Below are positions 1 through 7,928 of a DNA stretch of 64,000 bases, piece after piece. Position numbers and translations under genes: made by a program. The notes below the pieces were generated by a model. That model worked only from the letters and a program-made list of their open reading frames with translations. It was not told the origin of the DNA and searched no databases. Every line of letters starts with the position of its first letter. Position 1 is the first letter of the stretch. Origin of the DNA: CALDTK01 sp965215215 (GTDB lineage Bacteria > Bacteroidota > Bacteroidia > Chitinophagales > Saprospiraceae); the NCBI GenBank assembly GCA_965215215.1, contig OZ244043.1, positions 248,001 to 312,000 on the forward strand, written 5' to 3'.

Positions 1-87
1 CACCTTCTCCTCGAAGGTATCGGTGACTTTCCCGGTGGCGGTCCCGTTGCCCCAGGACCATTTGACGGTGGTGCCTTTGCGGATCAT
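1..87 (-). CDS. DUF2945 (HVA1/TUDOR-like) protein, partial
   Basis: The window opens inside a minus-strand gene of which only the first 29 codons are present, from an ATG at 85-87. The peptide begins MIRKGTTVKW and continues with SWGNGTATGKV. This is the start of the small DUF2945 (hypervirulence-associated protein, TUDOR domain) family, whose members are about 70 residues and usually open with a KG.xVxW.WG.G.a.G.V pattern. The function of the family is not established. The rest of the gene lies to the left of the window. Confidence 0.7.
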   Translation of the reverse strand, partial: MIRKGTTVKWSWGNGTATGKVTDTFEEKV

Positions 88-135
88 GCGTAGAGTATGT
101 TAGGCGGGGCGGCTCTGTTCGCTACCCCGCCCGAC

Positions 136-1674
136 TTACAGCGGGATGTTCCCGTGCTTACGGAGGGGCTGCTCCACGCGTTTTCGCGAAAGCGAGCCGA
201 AGGCCCGCAGCAGCTTGCGGCGCGTTTGCTCGGGTACTATGACTTCGTCGATGAACCCACGCGCCGCCGCGCGGTACGGGTGCGCGAACTTCTCGGCGTA
301 CTCCGCCTCACGCTCGGCGAGCGCGGCCTCCGGATCCTCCGCGGACGCTATTTCGCGACGGAAGATGATCTCGCTCGCGCCCTTCGCCCCCATCACCGCG
401 ATCTCGGCCCCCGGCCAGGCGAAGTTGTAGTCGGCCCCGATGTGCTTCGAGTTCATCACGTCGTAGGCGCCGCCGTAGGCTTTGCGCGTGATGAGCGTGA
501 TCCGCGGTACGGTAGCCTCCGAGAACGCGTACAGGAGCTTGGCGCCGTGCGTGATGATCCCGCGCCACTCCTGCTCCGTACCGGGCAAAAAGCCCGGTAC
601 GTCGACGAGTACCAACAGCGGAACGTTGAAGCAATCGCACATCCGCACGAAGCGAGCGGCCTTGCGGCTCGAGTCCACGTCGAGTACCCCGGCCAGCGCC
701 AGGGGTTGGTTGCCGACGATCCCGATCACCTCGCCGCCGAGCCGCGCGAACCCCGTGAGGATATTCTCCGCGAACTCCCGGTGGAGCTCTAGCCAGGAGC
801 CCTCGTCCACGATGCCGAGTCCCACCTCCCGCATGTCGTACGGCTGGTTGGCGGCCGTCGGGACGATCTCATTCAGCGCCGGACGCAGTTCGGGTCCGGG
901 CTCGAAGTCGAGCCTCGGGGGCCGCTCGTCGCAACTCGACGGCAGGTAGGAGAGCAAACGGCGCAACACCTCGACGCAGGCGACGTCGTTCGCCGCGGTG
1001 AGCGTGGTCACCCCGCTCTTGGTCGCGTGCGTGTGTGCCCCCCCGAGCTCCTCGCCCGACACCTCCTCGTTCGTGACGGTCTTCACCACGTTCGGCCCGG
1101 TGACGAACATGTAGCTGGTCCGCTCCACCATCACCGTGATGTCGGTGATCGCCGGCGAGTACACCGCTCCCCCCGCGCAGGGGCCCATGATGGCGGACAG
1201 CTGCGGGATCACGCCGGAGGCGCGCACGTTGCGGTAGAAGATGTCCGCGTACCCCCCCAAACTACGGACGCCCTCCTGGATGCGAGCGCCCCCCGAATCG
1301 TTGAGTCCGACGAGGGGGGCTCGGTTCCGCACGGCCAGGTCCATCACCTTGCAAATCTTCTCGGCGTGCGTCTCCGAGAGGCTGCCGCCGAACACCGTGA
1401 AATCCTGCGCGAAGAGGTACACGAGTCGACCGTCCACCTTCCCGTAGCCCGTGATCACCCCGTCGCCTAGGAATTGCTGATCGGCCATCCCGAAGTCGGT
1501 AGTCCGGTGCTCCACGAGCATGCCCAACTCCTCGAAGGTGCCCGCGTCGAAGAAGATCTCGACGCGCTCCCGGGCGGTGAGTACGCCCTTCTCGTGCTGG
1601 CGTTCCTGCCGCTCGGGCCCCCCGCCGAGCCGCGCCCGCTCACGTAGTCTACTGAGTCGCTGCACTTTGTCCAT
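136..1674 (-). CDS. pccB: Propionyl-CoA carboxylase beta subunit (carboxyltransferase)
   Basis: A 512-residue biotin-dependent carboxyltransferase. It moves the carboxyl group from carboxybiotin to propionyl-CoA, giving methylmalonyl-CoA in odd-chain and branched amino-acid breakdown. Visible marks: the N-domain stretch NDSGGARIQEG (125-135), the oxyanion element GPCAGGAVYSPA (164-175), the C-domain element AYGGAYDVMNSKH from 399, and the family ending HGNIPL. I chose the ATG at 1672-1674 (MDKVQ); an upstream GTG would add 15 unlikely residues. The biotin carboxylase/BCCP subunit is not in the window. A paralogue specific for methylcrotonyl-CoA lies at 51751-53364. The gene is divergent from the aminotransferase at 1740. 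Confidence 0.93.
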   Translation of the reverse strand: MDKVQRLSRLRERARLGGGPERQERQHEKGVLTARERVEIFFDAGTFEELGMLVEHRTTDFGMADQQFLGDGVITGYGKVDGRLVYLFAQDFTVFGGSLSETHAEKICKVMDLAVRNRAPLVGLNDSGGARIQEGVRSLGGYADIFYRNVRASGVIPQLSAIMGPCAGGAVYSPAITDITVMVERTSYMFVTGPNVVKTVTNEEVSGEELGGAHTHATKSGVTTLTAANDVACVEVLRRLLSYLPSSCDERPPRLDFEPGPELRPALNEIVPTAANQPYDMREVGLGIVDEGSWLELHREFAENILTGFARLGGEVIGIVGNQPLALAGVLDVDSSRKAARFVRMCDCFNVPLLVLVDVPGFLPGTEQEWRGIITHGAKLLYAFSEATVPRITLITRKAYGGAYDVMNSKHIGADYNFAWPGAEIAVMGAKGASEIIFRREIASAEDPEAALAEREAEYAEKFAHPYRAAARGFIDEVIVPEQTRRKLLRAFGSLSRKRVEQPLRKHGNIPL

Positions 1675-1699
1675 GGGGCCAAGAAACGATGCACAAAAC

Positions 1700-1724
1700 G
1701 GCCGGCACGCTAAATTCACCGGCC
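1700..1724. promoter_or_regulatory. Inverted repeat between divergent pccB and aminotransferase
   Basis: GGCCGG at 1700-1705 and CCGGCC at 1719-1724 form a perfect 6-bp inverted repeat with a 13-bp spacer (about 19 bp between arm centres). It lies in the 65-bp gap between the two start codons. It is operator-like by position and spacing; no regulator is known. Confidence 0.3.
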
Positions 1725-1739
1725 TAACTCAGCAATCCG

Positions 1740-2960
1740 ATGTCCACCGCCACGTTCACCGCGCCCGCACCCCACCTCTCCCGCCTCGTTACGGAGATGG
1801 AGGAATCCTCTACGCTCGCCATGTCGCGCATGGCCCGCGAGCTCGGCGCCGAGGGGCACGACATCATCTCGCTCTCGCTCGGCGAGCCGGATTTCGACAC
1901 CCCGGAGCACATCAAAGCCGCCGCGAAAAAGGCGCTCGACGAGGGGTACACCAAGTACACCCCGGTCAACGGATTAGTGGAGCTCCGCCAGGCGATCGTG
2001 CGCAAATTCGAGCGCGACAACCGCCTCGACTACACCACCGAGCAGATCGTGGTGTCGAACGGCGCCAAGCAGTCCATCGCCAACGTGGCCCTGGCGCTCC
2101 TCGACCCCGGCGACGAGGCCATCGTGCTCGCACCGGATTGGGTAAGCTATTTCGCGCAAATCCGCATGGCCGGCGGCGAGCCCGTCGTTTTGCGCGCCGG
2201 CGTGGCGGACGAGTACAAAGTACGACCGGAGGAACTCGCCGCGGCGCTGACCGACAAGACGCGCTTCGTCATCTTCAGCTCGCCGTGCAACCCGACCGGC
2301 GGTGTCTACCACCGCTCGGAGCTGGAGGCTTTCGCCAAAACGCTCGAGGCGTACCCGAACGTGATCGTCGTCTCCGACGAAATCTACGAGTACATCCAGT
2401 TCGGCCGCGAGCACGTCTCCTTCGCCAGCGTCCCCGGGATGTACGAGCGCACCGTCACCGTCAACGGCTTCGCCAAGGGCTTCGCGATGACGGGTTGGCG
2501 CCTCGGCTACATCGGCGCGCCGGCCTGGCTCGCGCAGGCCTGCACGAAGATCCAGGGTCAGGTCACGAGCGGGGCCAACGCGTTCGCCCAGCGCGCCGCC
2601 GCGGATGCCCTCGACGCCGATCTCGGACCGAGTCGCGAGATGTGCGCCGCCTTCGAGCGCCGCCGCGACCTCGTGCTCGAGGAGCTCAAAACCATCCCCG
2701 GCTTCCGGGCCAACACCCCGGAGGGCGCGTTTTACGTGTTTCCGGACGTCAGCGAGCTCTTCGGCAAAACGGACGGAGAAACCACCGTCGGGACCGCCGA
2801 CGAGCTGGCGCTCTACCTGCTCAAAAAAGCGCACGTGGCCACGGTGGCCGGCTCCGGCTTCGGCGCGGACGAGTGCATCCGCATCAGTTTTGCCGCGAGC
2901 GAGGAGCAGCTGCGCGAGGCGATGCGCCGGATCAGGGCGGCGGTTGCGAAGTTGGCGTAG
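1740..2960 (+). CDS. PLP-dependent aminotransferase, aspartate aminotransferase type I-gamma
   Basis: A 406-residue fold-type I class I/II aminotransferase, probably aspartate:2-oxoglutarate transamination linking aspartate/glutamate with the TCA cycle. Landmarks: SLSLGEPDF near 45-53, SPCNPTGG with the cofactor-contacting Asn184, Asp213 and Tyr216 in VSDEIYEY, the Schiff-base Lys246 in NGFAKGFAMTGWRLGY, and the carboxylate-binding Arg254. Length and motifs fit the cytosolic bacterial AspC group found in Bacteroidota. Substrate preference (aspartate versus aromatic or prephenate) cannot be read with certainty. It starts at ATG 1740 and ends just before a run of GC-rich hairpins. Confidence 0.88.
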   Translation: MSTATFTAPAPHLSRLVTEMEESSTLAMSRMARELGAEGHDIISLSLGEPDFDTPEHIKAAAKKALDEGYTKYTPVNGLVELRQAIVRKFERDNRLDYTTEQIVVSNGAKQSIANVALALLDPGDEAIVLAPDWVSYFAQIRMAGGEPVVLRAGVADEYKVRPEELAAALTDKTRFVIFSSPCNPTGGVYHRSELEAFAKTLEAYPNVIVVSDEIYEYIQFGREHVSFASVPGMYERTVTVNGFAKGFAMTGWRLGYIGAPAWLAQACTKIQGQVTSGANAFAQRAAADALDADLGPSREMCAAFERRRDLVLEELKTIPGFRANTPEGAFYVFPDVSELFGKTDGETTVGTADELALYLLKKAHVATVAGSGFGADECIRISFAASEEQLREAMRRIRAAVAKLA

Positions 2961-2961
2961 A

Positions 2962-3046
2962 GCCCGCGGGGCGGCTTCGGAAGCCCCCGGGCTAACGCCC
3001 GGGGAGGTCGCCGTAGGCGATAGCCGGGCCGTAGGTTCGGGCTACA
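2962..3046. repeat. GC-rich hairpin cluster between convergent genes (REP-like)
   Basis: Between the aminotransferase and the MATE gene lie consecutive hairpins. The clearest is CCCCGGGC-taac-GCCCGGGG (2985-3004, 8-bp stem, 4-base loop). A smaller TCGCC-gta-GGCGA follows (about 3007-3019). No U-run follows the large stem, so it is not a classical terminator on either strand, though it may protect both 3' ends. Similar GGGCTAA..CCCG hairpins occur at 41358 and, in part, near 57903. Confidence 0.45.
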
Positions 3047-4379
3047 CGTCCACGCCCTGCCAACGCCGCACGCCCAGCCCGCGCGCCGAGTAAAACCAGA
3101 GCATCGACCAGTAAAAGATCTCCGTGGCCCAGGCCGCCCCCAGGCCACCCCACCCCGTTTGGATGACGACGTAGACCAGTCCCATGTACAGTAACGCCGC
3201 GGTGGTCTGGACACGGAGCGCGAACCAAACGGCACCCGCGCCGACGAGGCTGTTGAAAAACGTAAGACCGTAGCTACACACGGCTAGAATGCCGATGACC
3301 ACGAACAGGATCGGCTTCGCGGCGTCGACGAGCCCGGTTTGCTCGGACCCGAAGAGTGGGTACAGTAGCGTTTTAGGAAACAGGGCCACCGGTACGGCGA
3401 GCGCCAGGGTGACCAACAGGCAGAACCAGGCTACCTTGTAGGTTAGGCCGAGTACCACCGAGCGCCGACCGCGGCCCATGAAGTGACTCGTGAGGGTGTT
3501 GATGGCCGTGGCGAACCCCCAGGTGGGTACGCTCAGGGCCAGGTACACGACCCGTACCAGGTTGGTGATCGCGAGCGCACGCTCGCCTAGGTTTTCGACG
3601 ATGCCGAAGAAGAAGAGCCAACTCCCCAGACCGACCACCGACTGCGCGACCACCGGCAAGCTCAGTTTCGCTTGGGTGCGCACGAGCTCCCAGTCGAGCG
3701 GCTGCCGGCGGAACAGGTGCATGTCCCTGACGTGGCGATCGAACCAGAGGTAGATCAGGAAAACGACGAGCGCCACGTATTCGCTTATCGTGCTCGCGAG
3801 GCCGGCCCCGGTGATTCCGAGCGCCGGCAGCCCCCAGTGCCCGAAGATCAGCGCGTAGTCGAGGGCGATGTTGGTGCCGAGCAACACCGCCGTGGCCAGG
3901 AGCAAGCTGTAGGTCCGACCGATGCCCGAATACAGCGCTACGAACGCAATGCCCGCGTAGCTCGCGAACACCCCCCAGGAGCGCGTACTCAAGTACTCTA
4001 GGCTCTTGTAGAAGATAACGTCACTGTCCAGCAGCGCCGCAAACAGGTAGTACGCTCCGAACTGCATGAACGCGAAGGCGGCCGCGGCGAGCAGCAGCTC
4101 GAAGACGAACATCGACTGGAAGGTTTGGCGCAAGCCCTCCTCGTCCTGCTGCCCCGCCCGCCGGGCGATCAGGATTTGCCCCGCCTTCGAAAACCCGTAC
4201 CCGATCGCGGCGATGATGAGGTAGAAGACGCTCACGAAGCCAATCGCCGCGAAGTCGTCGACGCTCGAGTGGTAGAGGTACACGCTGTCCGTGAGCGCGA
4301 TAGCGTTCTGAGCGGCGCTCCCGAGCATGATCGGGAAGGCGAGCTGGAAGATCTGTCGGTAACTCGTGTTTAGCCGCAT
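3042..4379 (-). CDS. MATE family multidrug/organic cation efflux transporter
   Basis: A 445-residue integral membrane protein with about twelve hydrophobic segments in two halves, as in the MATE (NorM/DinF) family of Na+- or H+-driven exporters. The N-terminus reads LAFPIMLGSAAQNAIALTDS, the characteristic first MATE helix (family pattern PiilgnlaqqllnlvDtvf). The second half repeats the topology from about residue 235. The substrate cannot be predicted. It starts at ATG 4377-4379, 36 bp from the divergent peptidase start, and its C-terminus runs into the hairpin cluster shared with the upstream aminotransferase. Confidence 0.9.
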   Translation of the reverse strand: MRLNTSYRQIFQLAFPIMLGSAAQNAIALTDSVYLYHSSVDDFAAIGFVSVFYLIIAAIGYGFSKAGQILIARRAGQQDEEGLRQTFQSMFVFELLLAAAAFAFMQFGAYYLFAALLDSDVIFYKSLEYLSTRSWGVFASYAGIAFVALYSGIGRTYSLLLATAVLLGTNIALDYALIFGHWGLPALGITGAGLASTISEYVALVVFLIYLWFDRHVRDMHLFRRQPLDWELVRTQAKLSLPVVAQSVVGLGSWLFFFGIVENLGERALAITNLVRVVYLALSVPTWGFATAINTLTSHFMGRGRRSVVLGLTYKVAWFCLLVTLALAVPVALFPKTLLYPLFGSEQTGLVDAAKPILFVVIGILAVCSYGLTFFNSLVGAGAVWFALRVQTTAALLYMGLVYVVIQTGWGGLGAAWATEIFYWSMLWFYSARGLGVRRWQGVDV

Positions 4380-4415
4380 AAATCGAGGGCAAGGTAGACG
4401 CCTTACTTTCCCACT

Positions 4416-6575
4416 ATGCGAATGCTAACCCTTGCCTCCGTGCTTGCGTTCTTGCCCGCGATGCAAACGCCAACCTCCGCACAAACCGACTCCGCAGCGG
4501 CGGCCGCGGCCGCCGCCCCGGTGGCCGAACGCCGCCCGAAGCGACTCACCGCCCACGGCGACACCCGTACCGACGACTACTACTGGCTCAACGACCGAGA
4601 AGACCCGGAGGTGATCGCCTACCTCAACGCGGAAAACGCCTACAAAGAGGCCAAGCTCAAACCCGTAGACGCGCTCACCGAGCGACTCTTCGAAGAGATC
4701 GTAGCGCGCATCAAGCCCGACGACGAAAGCGTGCCGTACCTCGAGAACGGTTACCAGTACGCCGAGCGCTACACCGAGGGTAAGGAGTACCCCGTGTACC
4801 TCCGGCGCAAGGGCGGTCTCGACGGCGCGGAGGAGGTGATGCTCGACGTCAATGAGCTCGCCGAGCCCTACGCGTACTACGCCGTGGGAACGCGGGCCGT
4901 TAGCCCCGACAACGAGCTCCTCGTCTACGCGGAGGACACGCTCTCGCGCAGGATCTACACCCTGCGTTTCAAGAGCTTAGCAACCGGAGAGCCGCTCGAC
5001 GACCGTATCGAGAACACGGCGGGCAACGTGGTTTGGGCCGCCGACAACCGGACCGTCTTCTACACGCGCAAGGACTCGACCCTGCGGCCCGACAAGGTGT
5101 ACCGACACCGGGTAGGTACGCCGGCGACCGACGACGTGGAGGTGTACCACGAGAGCGATCCGACCTTCTACACCTATCTCTACAAAACCAAGAGCCGCAA
5201 GTACGTCTGTATCTACTCGGCCGCCACCCTCACCTCCGAAGCCCGAATCCTGCGGGCCGACGATCCGACGGGCGACTTCACGACCTTCGAGCCACGCGAC
5301 CGCGGGTCGAAGTTGGAGTACTTCCCCGACCACGCCGGCGACACCTGGTACATCCGCACCAACAAAGATGCAGTCAACTTTAAGGTAGTCGAGGCGCCCG
5401 ACGGCAAAACCGGTCAGGGCAACTGGACGGACGTTGTCCCGGCCCGCGATACCGTGCTCGTCGAGGGCCTCGAGGTCTTCAAAAACTACCTCACCGTCAG
5501 CGAGCGCATCGGCGGGATCGTGCGGCAGCGCATACTCCCGATCGCCGGCGATACGGCTTCCGCTACGCTCGACGACCACTACGTCGACTTCGGGGAGCCG
5601 GCGTACTACAGCGCGACGGGGACGAACTTCGACTACGATTCGCCCGTGGTCAGACTCGTGTTCACGAGTCTGACCACGCCGGTGACGCAGTACGACTACG
5701 ACGTGTTTTCGCGGAAGCTGACCCTACTCAAGCGGCAGGAGGTGATCGGCGACTTCGATCCCGGAGACTATGTCTCGGAGCGCGTCGAGGTGGAGGCACG
5801 CGACGGGGCGAGCGTACCGGTGAGCGTCGTGCGGCACAAAGACACCCCGCTCGACGGCACGGCGCCCCTGCTGGAATACGGCTACGGGAGCTACGGTAAC
5901 AGCATGGATCCCACCTTCTCGAGCGTGCGACTCAGTCTCCTCGACCGTGGCTTCGTGTGGGCCATCGCGCACGTTCGCGGCGGCGAGGAGCTGGGGCGGC
6001 AGTGGTACGAGGACGGGAAGCTGCTCAAGAAGCAAAACACCTTTACCGACTTTATCGACGTGGGTAAGTGGTTGGTAGCTAACGGGTACGCCGACGGAAA
6101 ACGACTCTACGCACTGGGGGGCTCGGCCGGTGGCCTGCTGATGGGGGCGGTCGTGAACATGGCCCCGGCCCTCTACGACGGGGTGATCGCGGCGGTACCG
6201 TTCGTGGACGTAGTGACCACCATGCTCGACGAGACGATCCCGCTTACCACCGGGGAGTACGACGAGTGGGGCAACCCGAACGACGAGGAGTACTACCGCT
6301 ACATGCTCTCTTACTCTCCCTACGACCAGGTTAAGGCGCAGGACTACCCGAACATGTTGGTTACGACCGGACTACACGACAGCCAAGTGCAGTACTGGGA
6401 GCCGGCCAAATGGGTGGCGAAGTTGCGCACGCTCAAAACCGACGACAGGCTGTTGCTGCTGCACACCAACATGAGTACGGGGCACTCCGGCGCGAGCGGC
6501 CGATTCGAGCGCTACCGCGAGAGCGCCATGGAATATGCGTTCTTGTTGATGCTCGCCGGACTCGATAAAGCCTGA
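4416..6575 (+). CDS. S9A prolyl-oligopeptidase family peptidase (oligopeptidase B-like), exported
   Basis: A 719-residue serine peptidase with an N-terminal beta-propeller and a C-terminal alpha/beta-hydrolase. The catalytic triad is visible: Ser570 in GGSAGG, Asp655 in GLHDSQV and His690 in STGHSG. These fit oligopeptidase B (cleavage after Lys/Arg of short peptides). The first 23 residues are hydrophobic and end ..TSAQ, so export is likely, followed by an alanine-rich spacer. DDYYWLNDREDPEVI near 52-66 is the usual start of the OpB propeller. The start is ATG 4416. A TACTTTCC element 12 bp upstream may be a promoter. Confidence 0.9.
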   Translation: MRMLTLASVLAFLPAMQTPTSAQTDSAAAAAAAAPVAERRPKRLTAHGDTRTDDYYWLNDREDPEVIAYLNAENAYKEAKLKPVDALTERLFEEIVARIKPDDESVPYLENGYQYAERYTEGKEYPVYLRRKGGLDGAEEVMLDVNELAEPYAYYAVGTRAVSPDNELLVYAEDTLSRRIYTLRFKSLATGEPLDDRIENTAGNVVWAADNRTVFYTRKDSTLRPDKVYRHRVGTPATDDVEVYHESDPTFYTYLYKTKSRKYVCIYSAATLTSEARILRADDPTGDFTTFEPRDRGSKLEYFPDHAGDTWYIRTNKDAVNFKVVEAPDGKTGQGNWTDVVPARDTVLVEGLEVFKNYLTVSERIGGIVRQRILPIAGDTASATLDDHYVDFGEPAYYSATGTNFDYDSPVVRLVFTSLTTPVTQYDYDVFSRKLTLLKRQEVIGDFDPGDYVSERVEVEARDGASVPVSVVRHKDTPLDGTAPLLEYGYGSYGNSMDPTFSSVRLSLLDRGFVWAIAHVRGGEELGRQWYEDGKLLKKQNTFTDFIDVGKWLVANGYADGKRLYALGGSAGGLLMGAVVNMAPALYDGVIAAVPFVDVVTTMLDETIPLTTGEYDEWGNPNDEEYYRYMLSYSPYDQVKAQDYPNMLVTTGLHDSQVQYWEPAKWVAKLRTLKTDDRLLLLHTNMSTGHSGASGRFERYRESAMEYAFLLMLAGLDKA

Positions 6576-6639
6576 AGGCCCGACTGAGGCGCGAAACTCG
6601 TAAGTAAACGTGAACACGATTTTACCGTTAACCTGACTA

Positions 6640-7917
6640 ATGCCGAAAACGCTCACTACCTCTAGCTCGACCAGCGCATTCGTAGACGCCTCGCGCCTGG
6701 AGGTCACCCGGCGGTTTCGTGACCGGGACGACACCACGCTAACCTTTCACTGCCTCGAGCACACGGAGGACGTCGCCTCGGCGGTGGATCTGATCGGACG
6801 CCTCGAGGACCTGACGCCCGAGGAGCTCGAGGAGCTGAAGCTGGCGGCGTGGTGGCATGACGTCGGCATGTTGACCGACGAGGCCCGGGGGCACGAACGG
6901 CGGAGTGCCGCCGCCGCGTCCGAGTTTCTCAGGGAGCAAGGCTACCCGCCCGAACGGCTCGAGGTGGTAGAGCGGATCATCCTGGCCACCGACATGACGC
7001 ACGCGCCCCAGGGGTTACTCGAGTCGATAATCCGCGACGCCGACCTGAGCGGCCTCGGACGCCCGGACTACCGCGCGAGACTCGAGAACTTGCGCAAAGA
7101 GTGGGCCGCGAAAGGCGGTAACGTCGAGGAGGACCGACGGGAATGGCTGGAGAAAAACATCAAGTTTTTGCACGCCCACAACTACCACACACCAGCGGCG
7201 AACCGGCTCTACGACGAGCAAAAGCGCATAAACATCGCCCTGCTCGAAAAGCGACTGGCCAAGCGCATCAAGAAGGCCGCGAAAAAGGCGAGGAAAGCCA
7301 AAAGTAAGAGTATCAAAAGCGCGATTAGTTCGGAGAAGTCCGCGCAAATGATGCTCAAGACGACGCTCCGAAACAACATCGACCTAACGTCCATCGCCGA
7401 CGGCAAGGCGAACATCATGCTCTCGATCAACGCGGCGATCATCGCGCTCGGGATGCCGCTGCTGGCCGCCTACATTCCCGAGTACACTTACCTAGCCATA
7501 CCCGGGGGTGTACTCCTGCTCACGTGTATCCTCACGATCTACTACGCGACGTTGGCTACGCGCCCGGTCAAGTCGGACGGAATTACAGATTTGAGCAAGC
7601 TAGACTCCGGCAGCACCAATCTCTTCTTCTTCGGCAACTACTACAACATGCCGGTCGATAAGTACAAGCAGGGTCTCGAGGAAGTACTGCAACGCCAGGA
7701 TCTACTCGACGATTCGGTCATGAATGACCTGTACTACCTGGGCGTTACGCTCGGAGAAAAATTCAATCGCCTTCGTATCTGCTACGCCATTTTTCTCGTC
7801 GGCATGGTCATCGCCGCGATCGCGTTCGTGGTTACCTTCTACATCGGGGGGCCGCTCAACGGCTCCGAGATTCCGGCCAACCTGTACAACCCGACCATGG
7901 ACAGCATACGCCACTAG
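6640..7917 (+). CDS. HD-domain phosphohydrolase fused to Pycsar effector TM domain (PycTM)
   Basis: A 425-residue two-domain protein. Residues about 15-180 form an HD phosphohydrolase domain: His41 in CLEHTEDV, His73-Asp74 in WWHDVGM, and a later Asp in IRDADLSG (133/135). A lysine-rich linker spans 204-228. Residues about 240-401 match the Pycsar effector membrane domain (formerly DUF5706), with the hallmark SIADGKANIMLSINAAIIAL (251-270) and membrane helices near 262-280, 285-303 and 381-401. In known Pycsar defence, PycTM senses cCMP/cUMP made by an adjacent cyclase and disrupts the membrane. Here no cyclase is present, so the role is open: a self-limiting nucleotide-gated effector or a chromosomal signalling protein. 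It converges with the GAF gene, with 11 bp between stops. Confidence 0.82.
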   Translation: MPKTLTTSSSTSAFVDASRLEVTRRFRDRDDTTLTFHCLEHTEDVASAVDLIGRLEDLTPEELEELKLAAWWHDVGMLTDEARGHERRSAAAASEFLREQGYPPERLEVVERIILATDMTHAPQGLLESIIRDADLSGLGRPDYRARLENLRKEWAAKGGNVEEDRREWLEKNIKFLHAHNYHTPAANRLYDEQKRINIALLEKRLAKRIKKAAKKARKAKSKSIKSAISSEKSAQMMLKTTLRNNIDLTSIADGKANIMLSINAAIIALGMPLLAAYIPEYTYLAIPGGVLLLTCILTIYYATLATRPVKSDGITDLSKLDSGSTNLFFFGNYYNMPVDKYKQGLEEVLQRQDLLDDSVMNDLYYLGVTLGEKFNRLRICYAIFLVGMVIAAIAFVVTFYIGGPLNGSEIPANLYNPTMDSIRH

Positions 7918-7928
7918 CGCGACCCGGT

